From: CAZPHU01 sp964419255
GTDB taxonomy: Bacteria; Fibrobacterota; Chitinivibrionia; Chitinivibrionales; CAYFVL01
Reading direction: 5' to 3'
Assembly: GCA_964419255.1 (NCBI GenBank)
Contig: CAYQOU010000002.1
Span: 53,936-117,935 of the forward strand
DNA length: 64,000 nucleotides
Part shown: positions 52,435-60,079 of the stretch, piece by piece
Numbering within the stretch: the first letter of the stretch is position 1
Layout: each line of letters opens with the position of its first letter
Program-made: the position numbers and the translations under genes
Notes under the pieces: generated by a model
Seen by the model: the letters and a program-made list of their open reading frames with translations, nothing else
Database searches by the model: none
What the model was told of the DNA's origin: nothing

Positions 52435-53721
52435 TCAGACAATCGTCCCGGCGGGGATAACCGACCCCTTGGGTATGATCGTAATACCATCCCGTATCCA
52501 GTAGGACTCACCATTGTAGTCCTTCTCACCGGTCTTATCCCTGATAACCACACCATCACCGATACGCGCATTCTTATCTATGATCGTACGCTCCAGCATG
52601 CATCCCTTTCCGATACCTATAGAAGGCAGGCCCTCCTCTTTTCTCTTCTGACTGCTGAGGATGTGTTCACCTTCGTAAAAGTCGGCTCCCAACATGACTA
52701 CTTCCCGAAGATTTGAGTTTTCACCGATGATACTCCTCATGCCGATTATCGAATCGTTTATGTGTGCTCCCGTGATATCCGACCCCTCCACCAGAAGCGA
52801 GTCGCGGATATTGGAACGAATCACACGGGTGGGTGGCAGCGATCGGGTGCGGGTATATACCGGCCAGTTGGGCTGGTAGAGCCTAAACGGTGCGTTTTGC
52901 CGGGCAAGTTCGATATTGGAATCGAAAAACGCCTGAATTGTTCCGATATCGGCCCAGTAGTCGGTAAAAGGATAGGCCATGACTTTATACTTGTTGATTG
53001 CGGCTGGAAGAATCTCCTTACCAAAATCGGTTTTTTCCTTATTGGCAAGAAGATCCTTGAGCACTTTGGGCTCAAAGACATACACACCCATGGATGCAAG
53101 GCATCGATTCTCGTCGATATCTATTCCCCGGGACTTGAAAATAGTAGGATCTACCGCCAGCCGCTCCACAACCTCCGGATCTTTCGGTTTCTCTACAAAC
53201 TCCTCGATTTCCCCCTTGGCATTGACCCTGCATAACCCCATACGGGTAGCTTCGTCGAAATCGACCGGATACAGGCACAGGCTGATATCGGCTTTATTCT
53301 CCGTATGAAAGGCCATCAATTTACGATAATCCATACGGTAGAGGTGATCGCCCGAAAGAATCAACATCTGAGAGAAATCGTAGTAGGTGGTATGATTGAG
53401 AGTGGCTCGCACCGCATCGGCGGTTCCCTGAAACCAGTCGGCCCCCTGAGGGGTCTGCTCGGCGGCAAGCACCTCCACAAAACCATCACTGAAGGTATCA
53501 AACTGGTATGTCTGCATGATATGGCGATGAAGACTGGCGGACATGAATTGAGTAAGTACCGATACCCGCTTGATGCCCGAGTTGATGCAGTTGGACAGGG
53601 GAATATCTATCAGTCGATATTTTCCTGCAAAGCTGACCGCAGGTTTAGATCTCTGGAGAGTCAGAGGAAACAGACGCGTACCTCTCCCTCCCCCGAGAAT
53701 CACTGCAGCAATAGAGTTCAT
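52435..53721 (-). CDS. glgC: glucose-1-phosphate adenylyltransferase
   Basis: GlgC makes ADP-glucose from ATP and glucose-1-phosphate for glycogen synthesis. The 428-residue protein has the nucleotide-binding loop GGGRGTRLFPLT, the allosteric/substrate segment SKPAVSFAGKYRLID, QGTADAVR, GDHLYRMDY and YWADIGTI. It ends with a left-handed beta-helix (hexapeptide repeats about 290-420). The organism's GH57 branching enzyme is encoded 45 kb away. The ribosome binding site is AGGAGG. The glgC 3' side is convergent with nfo. Confidence 0.95.
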   Translation of the reverse strand: MNSIAAVILGGGRGTRLFPLTLQRSKPAVSFAGKYRLIDIPLSNCINSGIKRVSVLTQFMSASLHRHIMQTYQFDTFSDGFVEVLAAEQTPQGADWFQGTADAVRATLNHTTYYDFSQMLILSGDHLYRMDYRKLMAFHTENKADISLCLYPVDFDEATRMGLCRVNAKGEIEEFVEKPKDPEVVERLAVDPTIFKSRGIDIDENRCLASMGVYVFEPKVLKDLLANKEKTDFGKEILPAAINKYKVMAYPFTDYWADIGTIQAFFDSNIELARQNAPFRLYQPNWPVYTRTRSLPPTRVIRSNIRDSLLVEGSDITGAHINDSIIGMRSIIGENSNLREVVMLGADFYEGEHILSSQKRKEEGLPSIGIGKGCMLERTIIDKNARIGDGVVIRDKTGEKDYNGESYWIRDGITIIPKGSVIPAGTIV

Positions 53722-53838
53722 ATGTCCTCCTGATTATCCAATATATTGTGAAAGTTGTGTCTACAACACCGTGTGCCAGAGGCTATTTGCCCCTCCGCAT
53801 GCATCTCTTCTCTTCGCAGTGAAAAGATAAAAATGGTA

Positions 53839-53892
53839 CCTGGATTAAGTTTTTCTCTCGTGTTGATTCGCTCAGAACCGCTCAATTCAGGG
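53839..53892. repeat. dispersed palindrome, copy E
   Basis: Left end CCTGGATTAAG, middle TTTTTCTCTCGTGTTGATTC, right end GAACCGCTCAATTCAGGG. Flanked by direct repeats AAATGGTACCTG. Confidence 0.85.
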
Positions 53893-54064
53893 TTAAAATA
53901 TAAATGGTACCTGTTACCGGCGCATTAGAAGATCCGTCGATTACTGATGTTTTCCATAAAAAGAACCGCAGCCCCTCAAATAATGTCGACAAAATCAAAC
54001 AGCTGGTCTAACTTCCGATCTGACGAGCCTTTAAGTGTATCGTTAAATCACGGCGGAGCCAATC

Positions 54065-54100
54065 AAAAAAAAGGCGAATCTCACCGGAGAGACCCGCCTT
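54065..54100 (-). terminator. rho-independent terminator after the porin-like gene
   Basis: Interrupted stem AAGGCG..TCTC / GAGA..CGCCTT (54071-54100); on the minus strand eight T follow. Confidence 0.85.
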
Positions 54101-54125
54101 GGCATCGTCGGTGTGGACGATCCGG

Positions 54126-55415
54126 TTAGAAATAATAACCGAGGTTTATGTTGAACCGATAATTCCATTCGGGATCGGCCGCTCCAGCTGCCAAATCAGG
54201 CACTCGACCATCTGTTATCCAGGGATGATTGTATGCGGCAATAAGATCGACATAGGTGAAAATCGGTCCGGCCGCAATCGATGCACCGAACACGTTTTGC
54301 TGGGTGTTCTCAAAATCGTCATTATCCTTTGCCATGTACGTGTAATCGTCATAGAACGTAACCGTTGCCGGTCCGATATCGAAAGGTAATGTGTATGCCA
54401 ATCCCACGGTATACAGTGCTGCCTGTGAGGCAACCAGATAGGTGTCGCCGTATGCCCCCATCGTTATTGCCTCGATATCGTCTCCCCCGGCATCCTGTGC
54501 ATCGAAGTTATACAATATCGTATGTGCCTTGAGGTTGATCTGTCCGACGGTTGCATCCAGATGAACCGCTCCGGCATATCTGTTGGACCAGGCATCATCC
54601 CCGAGATTATCGTTGTAAATCTGTCCGTACTGACCCGAAAGGCCGAATTCGATGTTTCCGAAATATCCCATATCGATAACGTATGCACCACGAAGGTTGA
54701 ACTGATTCTTTTCCTCATAGCTCTGAGCTTCCCCCGGCACAATATCATATGAGTATCTGGACGCAGCGGGAACAGCACCTCCGGAAGCTAATCCCCGTGG
54801 TTCGGCTTGCAAAAAGTAAGCAAGGGCCAGATCGAAGCTTTTCCAGCGATGTGTAAGCTTTATCCCCATGTCGTAGTCATCCTCTAATCCAACATAGTAT
54901 GCCGTCGAAAACCAGTAACTGTGTGAGGCGTAGGTAAGATCTCCAAAGGGGACCTGAGTCACACCGACTTCCAGCTGGGTATTGTTGTTCCACCGATATC
55001 CGGCCCAGCCATGGTGAATGAAATGGATGTCGAAACTGGGATAAAAGCGGTACTCGAAATCAAATAGAAACCCCTGTTTCTCGCCGCTGACATTCAACCG
55101 CCAGGTATCCCAAGTCCATTGAATATCATTTGCGGTCAAATCATCATCTTCAAAGTATCCCACCAGGAAATTATACCGCAATGCACCACCGATGGTGATT
55201 GTTCCATCATCGGCTTCGGCCACTCTTTCTTCCACCTCTTCCGTCGGCACATCCGACGGCTCGGACGCTTGCGGCACCGGTTGCTGTTGTTGTGCCGTAT
55301 CTTCTCCCACACTCTGTTCCTGCTCGGCAGCACCTTCCTCCTGTGCATACACCGAACCCGAAAGAAGCAGCACCATTGCCAGTAGAGATACTATACCCAT
55401 ACGTTTGTTTTCCAT
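54126..55415 (-). CDS. porin-like outer-membrane protein of the betaine operon
   Basis: A signal peptide (IVSLLAMVLLLSGSVYA) is followed by an acidic/Gln-rich linker (about 25-70) and an about 355-residue beta-barrel. The barrel has aromatic girdles (GGALRYNFLVGYFEDDD, LFDFEYRFYPSFDIHFIHHG) and a C-terminal strand ending in Phe (NINLGYYF). This pattern resembles phosphate-selective or general porins, but no family is certain. It is the last gene of the betaine ABC operon (gap 116 bases containing two hairpins). A strong ribosome binding site AAAGGAGGAG precedes the ATG. It may let betaine or other small solutes cross the outer membrane. Confidence 0.75.
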   Translation of the reverse strand: MENKRMGIVSLLAMVLLLSGSVYAQEEGAAEQEQSVGEDTAQQQQPVPQASEPSDVPTEEVEERVAEADDGTITIGGALRYNFLVGYFEDDDLTANDIQWTWDTWRLNVSGEKQGFLFDFEYRFYPSFDIHFIHHGWAGYRWNNNTQLEVGVTQVPFGDLTYASHSYWFSTAYYVGLEDDYDMGIKLTHRWKSFDLALAYFLQAEPRGLASGGAVPAASRYSYDIVPGEAQSYEEKNQFNLRGAYVIDMGYFGNIEFGLSGQYGQIYNDNLGDDAWSNRYAGAVHLDATVGQINLKAHTILYNFDAQDAGGDDIEAITMGAYGDTYLVASQAALYTVGLAYTLPFDIGPATVTFYDDYTYMAKDNDDFENTQQNVFGASIAAGPIFTYVDLIAAYNHPWITDGRVPDLAAGAADPEWNYRFNINLGYYF

Positions 55416-55482
55416 CGTCTCCTCCTTTTGCGGTTAAGTTATCTCAGGCATTCTCATAGACTGTTTCTCAACTCAAACCACT

Positions 55483-55524
55483 CGGTTTTCCATAACCGTG
55501 TGTGCGTCCCCTCAAGCGCACACA
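55483..55524 (-). promoter_or_regulatory. tandem hairpins between the betaine-binding protein and porin-like genes
   Basis: Two perfect hairpins: TGTGTGCG / CGCACACA (55499-55506, 55517-55524) and CGGTT / AACCG (55483-55487, 55494-55498). No T run follows, so an mRNA stability or partial attenuation role is more likely than full termination. Confidence 0.5.
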
Positions 55525-55531
55525 TTCTCTC

Positions 55532-56395
55532 TTACTGCTCCTCAGGCGGAACCCAGGATTTTACCGTTTCCTGATTCTGCTTGACCCATTTCAGCGCAGA
55601 CTCGTAGGGGTCGACTCCCTCAGCCTGATTCCATACCATCACCTGTTCCATGGCCTCAGGAGACCACTCAAAATTGTCCAGAAATTCGTACACGCGTGGC
55701 ATGTCCTCTTTCAGTCCCGCCCGGACAACTGTAGCAATATACTCTTCCCCTCCATACACGTTTTCGGGATCCGCAAGATATTTCAGATCCCATTTTGCAA
55801 ATTTCCAGTGCGGAGTCCATCCGGTAATCACCACCCATTCTTCGTTGTTTATCGCATCCGCCAGAGCGGCTGTCATGGTTGCACCGCTTCCCTCAACCAA
55901 CTCCATCTGGTCTTCCAGATCGTAGGTCTCCAGCGCGACTTCTGTCTTCTGCATGATACCGGCGCCCGGGTCTATACCGATTATCTGCCCATCGAATTGC
56001 TGGGCATTCTCGGCAAGCTGAGTAATCGAATCGATCTCAACGTATGAAGGTACCACCAGGCCGATTCGCGTCCCTGTCAGGTTTGGCCCCAGCACCTCCA
56101 ATTGGTCCTGTGTTTCGGCCAGGTAGTCGGCATGGGTGGTAGGCAGCCACGCGGCAACCATTCCATCGGCATCCCCGGTGGCCACCGCCTGCCACATTGC
56201 AGCCGCACTCACCGGCGTTATCTGCACCTCATATCCCATCTGCTCCTGCAACACCGCACGCACCACATTTGTGCTGGCGACCTCCGTGGCCCATTCCACA
56301 TAGACCAGTTCAACCGTTTTGGGCTGCTGCTGACATCCGATAAAAGTCAGTGTCATAATCAGCATACCGAAAGACAGGATGTTTCTTCTCATCAT
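55532..56395 (-). CDS. glycine betaine/proline ABC transporter substrate-binding lipoprotein
   Basis: 287-residue binding protein of the OpuAC/ProX type with lipobox LTFIG-C. It contains family segments VELVYVEWATEVASTNVV, PTTHADYLAETQDQLEVLGP and ITGWTPHWKFAKWDLKYL; the Trp residues are of the kind that form the aromatic cage for quaternary amines. It binds betaine in the periplasm for the ProV/ProW-like proteins encoded upstream. The gap to the permease gene is 17 bases. Confidence 0.92.
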   Translation of the reverse strand: MMRRNILSFGMLIMTLTFIGCQQQPKTVELVYVEWATEVASTNVVRAVLQEQMGYEVQITPVSAAAMWQAVATGDADGMVAAWLPTTHADYLAETQDQLEVLGPNLTGTRIGLVVPSYVEIDSITQLAENAQQFDGQIIGIDPGAGIMQKTEVALETYDLEDQMELVEGSGATMTAALADAINNEEWVVITGWTPHWKFAKWDLKYLADPENVYGGEEYIATVVRAGLKEDMPRVYEFLDNFEWSPEAMEQVMVWNQAEGVDPYESALKWVKQNQETVKSWVPPEEQ

Positions 56396-56412
56396 CGCCT
56401 CCTTAGGATTTA

Positions 56413-57285
56413 TTAATGAAGTTTTCTTGGTGGCGTGTTTCGTGTTCCCAGATTCTGGGTTATTCTATCTAAGATCATGGCTACGATCACCACTCCCACA
56501 CCAGCCTCAAAGCCCATCCCGGGCTTCAGCCGCTGGATCGCTTTCCAGACCTCGCCTCCCAGTCCGCCGGCACCGATCATCGACGCAATTACCGCCATGG
56601 AAAGCGCCAGCATAATCGTCTGATTGACACCTGCCATAATGGTTGGTGTGGCGATGGGAAGCTGTACCTTCACCAGCTTCTGCATTCCTGTCGCCCCGAA
56701 AGCATCTCCCGCCTCCACAAGCTCTTTGGGCACCTGACGGATGCCCAGAGCGGTCAGACGGATCGCAGGGGGGATCGAGAAGATAACGGTTGCAAACACC
56801 GCCGATACCGTGCCCAATCCAAAAAACGGAATCGCCGGAATCAGATACACAAAGGCAGGCATCGTCTGCATGAAGTCAAGAATCGGTGTGATTATCTTAC
56901 CGGTGGTTTTATTCACCGCTGCCAGGATACCCAGCGGAATGCCCAGCGCCACCGCTAAGACGGTGGAAACCAGCACCAGCGCTATTGTCACGATTGTCGG
57001 CTCCCACAGATCGAGATTCCAGAGAAGAAAAAGCCCCACCAATGAATAGATGGCGATTTTTCTTCCGACAAGATAGAAAATCATCCCCGCAGCAATAAGC
57101 ATAAACAGCCAGGGAGGAAGGATCAGCACGATGTCGACCACAAAATCGATTACCGTCTCGATAAACTCCGAAATCCCCTTGGTCACACCGGAAAAAGTTG
57201 TGGTAAGGAAATCGAGTAGCGCCTCGATCCATTTTCCCAGAGGTATACGAAAGAGAGGCTGATCATTCACTATCCACCTCCCCAC
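56413..57285 (-). CDS. glycine betaine ABC transporter permease, ProW/OpuAB type
   Basis: 290-residue inner-membrane permease with six or seven helices. The family motif IAAVNKTTGKIITPILDFMQ, the segment TMPAFVYLIPAIPFFGLG and the EAA-like VEAGDAFGATGMQKLVKVQLP are present. It forms the channel for betaine uptake. Its start overlaps the ATPase gene by 16 bases, so translation of the two is coupled. Confidence 0.93.
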   Translation of the reverse strand: MGRWIVNDQPLFRIPLGKWIEALLDFLTTTFSGVTKGISEFIETVIDFVVDIVLILPPWLFMLIAAGMIFYLVGRKIAIYSLVGLFLLWNLDLWEPTIVTIALVLVSTVLAVALGIPLGILAAVNKTTGKIITPILDFMQTMPAFVYLIPAIPFFGLGTVSAVFATVIFSIPPAIRLTALGIRQVPKELVEAGDAFGATGMQKLVKVQLPIATPTIMAGVNQTIMLALSMAVIASMIGAGGLGGEVWKAIQRLKPGMGFEAGVGVVIVAMILDRITQNLGTRNTPPRKLH

Positions 57286-58466
57286 TCCGCTAAACCGGCA
57301 AGAATAGACCCATGCATAACTTTTCCTATCAGCTGTCCCTTTTCGTTAACGACTGCCAGCGGATACTTGAGATCGACAATGATACGAATCAGGTCACGTG
57401 CGGCCATATCGGGCGAAACCCGCTGTTGTTCGTCATTTTCGATAATAGAGGTGAGTTCCTTTTTGCCTTCTTCGATGGCCCTGGATGCGGCCTCAGCCGA
57501 CACAAAACCGTGAAAGGTCTTGTCTTTGGCAACCACGTAGGCAAACGACTCGCCACACTCGCGCATGCAGCGAAGCGCGGTACGGGGACCGTCTTTTAAC
57601 CCGACCACCGACCGGGGCTTAACCATAACATCGAATGCGGTAATTACTTTTGTCACATCCACATTCTCCACAAATCGCGCCACATACTTGCTGGCGGGCT
57701 TGGTGAGAATATCCTCCGGAGTTCCGATCTGCACAACCTTCCCATCCTTCATCAGCACGATCCGATCACCAACCTTCAGCGCCTCATCCAGATCGTGGGT
57801 GATAAAGACGATCGTCTTGTGAACCGTGCTTTCAAGCGACAGAAGCTCATCCTGCATGTCGGTTCGGATCAGCGGATCCAGCGCACTAAACGCCTCATCC
57901 ATAAGAAGTACATCCGGCTCGACAGCCAATGCGCGAGCAAGCCCCACCCGCTGCTGCATCCCGCCGCTGAGCTGATCGGGGTAGCTGTCTCCCCACCCCT
58001 CCAAACCAACCAGCGCCAGGGTATCCTCCGCTTTTTTGCGTCTCCTTTGCGGCTCGATCAACTGAATCTCCAGACCAAATTCCACATTCTGCAACACCGT
58101 GCGATGGGGAAGAAGTCCGAAGCGCTGGAAAACCATTCCAAACTTCGTGCGGCGAAAATCACGCAACTGCTCATGGTCCAGCGCGGTTACATCGACATCA
58201 TCGATAGTAACTTTTCCCTCTGTCGGCTCGTACAGCCTGTTGAGGCAGCGCAAAAGGGTCGATTTGCCGCTACCGGACAAGCCCATCACAACCACCGTCT
58301 CCCCTTCGTAAATGTCGAAACTGACATCCGCGACACCAAGCGTATGCCCCGTCTTTTTGATGATCTCCTGGCGAGAGGCACCTTCCCGCATCATCTTCAG
58401 GGCCCTCTGCGGATTTGGCCCAAAGATCTTTGTGATGTTCTCGATGCGGATTTTGGTTTTTGCCAT
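57270..58466 (-). CDS. glycine betaine ABC transporter ATP-binding protein with CBS domains
   Basis: A 398-residue ProV/OpuAA-type ATPase. It has Walker A GLSGSGKST (about 57-65), signature LSGGMQQR, Walker B VLLMDEAFSALDP and a C-terminal CBS pair (about 280-395), the module that senses ionic strength in OpuA. It drives uptake of osmoprotectants under osmotic stress. First gene of the operon; AGGATAGGA lies before the ATG. Regulation by osmolarity is inferred from family only. Confidence 0.94.
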   Translation of the reverse strand: MAKTKIRIENITKIFGPNPQRALKMMREGASRQEIIKKTGHTLGVADVSFDIYEGETVVVMGLSGSGKSTLLRCLNRLYEPTEGKVTIDDVDVTALDHEQLRDFRRTKFGMVFQRFGLLPHRTVLQNVEFGLEIQLIEPQRRRKKAEDTLALVGLEGWGDSYPDQLSGGMQQRVGLARALAVEPDVLLMDEAFSALDPLIRTDMQDELLSLESTVHKTIVFITHDLDEALKVGDRIVLMKDGKVVQIGTPEDILTKPASKYVARFVENVDVTKVITAFDVMVKPRSVVGLKDGPRTALRCMRECGESFAYVVAKDKTFHGFVSAEAASRAIEEGKKELTSIIENDEQQRVSPDMAARDLIRIIVDLKYPLAVVNEKGQLIGKVMHGSILAGLAEWGGG

Positions 58467-58633
58467 AGTCCTATCCTGAATTCTCAGTTGATTGGTTCAA
58501 ACAGCCTGGCATGCCGACGCCGAAATCTACAAAAACGTTAACCCTTAAGCAATCATCGTTCCATTTTTTACCGCGAGCGCATCACTTTTCGGCATCCTTC
58601 TGCAGCTCTCCCCGTGCATGTCTTAATTTTTAC

Positions 58634-58695
58634 CTGCGCCGAGCGGTTCCGAGCGAAAGCTTCGCGCATTGATGCGAGAGAATCGCTCGGCGCAG
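58634..58695. repeat. dispersed palindrome, copy F (compensatory-change copy)
   Basis: Ends CTGCGCCGAGCG and CGCTCGGCGCAG are perfect inverted repeats; in other copies the ends are CTGAATTGAGCG and CGCTCAATTCAG. Centre carries GATGCGAGAGAATCGCT as in the other copies, plus an insertion (GAAAGCTTCGC). Confidence 0.85.
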
Positions 58696-58827
58696 CTTTC
58701 GACAAAGCCCTACAAAATACCCATTCTACATAGCATTTTCAACCCCCGCCTTCTTAGAGTGCTTAATCCGAAGTGGTGGGAAAAACACTCTTACCGATGT
58801 AATCAACTGGAGTCATGAAGCACTGAA

Positions 58828-58961
58828 ATTTCCGTTATATCCTTCCTTTCCAAAATACTCAGGCGCATATCGCGGAGTCCGTTAAATCGGTTTTGAGAAG
58901 TACCTATGAGAATTTCGAGCTTCTGCTGATAGATAACTGCAGCACCGATGGCAGTGTTGAC
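58828..58961 (+). pseudogene. remnant of a family 2 glycosyltransferase gene
   Basis: One frame reads ISVISFLSK (58828 on), like the ISVIIPxYN start of GT2 enzymes. A frame shifted by one continues QAHIAESVKSVLRSTYENFE, then LLLIDNCSTDGSVD (58860-58961), which matches the first nucleotide-binding motif of GT2 enzymes (ENFELIIVDDxSTDGS). It lacks a start codon, has a stop directly before and a frameshift, and ends after about 45 codons, so it is a fragment. Confidence 0.72.
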
Positions 58962-59084
58962 AGGCCAACGGGGCGTCCGGCTTGCCTGCAAATTCCCTCC
59001 CGAATATGTCTTCACAATCAAAAATCCAGACACTATTTTTGATTCACTCGAAATCAGATACACAATCGCCGAAAGGATATACAT

Positions 59085-59903
59085 ATGGGTTTCAACCAGA
59101 TGCTTGCCGATGCAGTTGCACGAAACCACTCCCTTGTGTGTGTGGGGCTGGATCCGGATCTTACCCGAATTCCGGCTCATCTGTTACGGCAGCCTCGGCC
59201 CATTTTTCGGTTCAACAAGACCATTATCGATGCCACGGTGGGTTTTGTATGCGCCTATAAACCTCAGATCGCCTATTATGCCGCGGCCGCCGCCGAAGAG
59301 CAGCTGTCCATGACCATCGATTACATACATACAAATTTCCCTCATATACCGGTGATCCTGGATGCCAAGCGCAACGATATCGGCAGCACGGCAGCCCAGT
59401 ATGCCCGGGAAGCCTTCGAGCGTTACGGGGCGGATGCCGTAACCGTTACCCCCTATCTTGGCGGGGATACGCTCAGAGCGTTTCTGGACTATGAGGATAA
59501 GGGGGTGATTGTCCTGTGCCGCACCTCTAATCCCGGTGCGGGCGATCTGCAGGATCTGAATGTCGATGGCCAACCTCTTTTTGAAACCGTTGCCCGCAAG
59601 GCAGCAGGCCCCTGGAACTACAACAAAAACATCTGTCTGGTGGTGGGGGCGACCTGGCCCGAGCAGCTCAAAAAGATTCGGTCAATCGTCGGGGATATGA
59701 ACCTGCTTGTTCCCGGAATCGGCGCACAGGGCGGTGATGTCGAGGCGGTCATGCAGAATGGATTGACTGCACAAAAAATGGGCTTGATTATAAATTCCTC
59801 ACGTAGTATTCTCTATGCAGGCGATGGAGAAGATTTCGCCCAGGCCGCACGCGCCGCGACTCAGAAACTCAGAGATCAGATAAATGCGTTTCGTCATCGA
59901 TGA
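59085..59903 (+). CDS. pyrF: orotidine 5'-phosphate decarboxylase
   Basis: PyrF makes UMP from OMP in pyrimidine synthesis. The 272-residue protein is of the longer type-2 kind. It has LVCVGLDPDLTRIP near the start, the catalytic motif VILDAKRNDIGSTA (DxKxxD), VTVTPYLGGDTL and VPGIGAQGGD near the C terminus. ATG 59085 is preceded by AAAGGA. It stands apart from other pyr genes. Confidence 0.95.
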   Translation: MGFNQMLADAVARNHSLVCVGLDPDLTRIPAHLLRQPRPIFRFNKTIIDATVGFVCAYKPQIAYYAAAAAEEQLSMTIDYIHTNFPHIPVILDAKRNDIGSTAAQYAREAFERYGADAVTVTPYLGGDTLRAFLDYEDKGVIVLCRTSNPGAGDLQDLNVDGQPLFETVARKAAGPWNYNKNICLVVGATWPEQLKKIRSIVGDMNLLVPGIGAQGGDVEAVMQNGLTAQKMGLIINSSRSILYAGDGEDFAQAARAATQKLRDQINAFRHR

Positions 59904-60079
59904 GTAATCGAACACCAAAAGATTCATTTCAGTAACGGCTCATGTTCCACGTGCTCCTGTTCCAAGCGGGTACTTTGAAACGACAGGGAGGATGTTGTTA
60001 CAGTGCAGATAATTAGCCGATCGATTACATATAAACAAACACGATAATCGGGCGCAAGTCATACAGGGATATAACTACC

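Larger units (their letters stand above)
53722..54125. other. 404-base intergenic region
   Basis: It contains palindrome copy E, a 12-base direct repeat AAATGGTACCTG (53831-53842 and 53902-53913) bracketing it, and the terminator of the porin-like gene. A 35-codon frame from ATG 53904 has no ribosome binding site and is not counted as a gene. Confidence 0.6.
58467..59084. other. 618-base divergent intergenic region
   Basis: Between the betaine operon and pyrF. It holds the palindrome copy F and a degraded glycosyltransferase fragment; a 125-codon minus-strand frame across it is a shadow of the fragment. Confidence 0.6.

Noticed and set aside
53904..54011. 35-codon frame after palindrome copy E
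   Set aside because: No ribosome binding site and no recognisable product; kept only as part of the gap description.
58803..59180. 125-codon minus-strand frame upstream of pyrF
   Set aside because: Overlaps the start of pyrF and the antisense of the glycosyltransferase remnant; no start signal.
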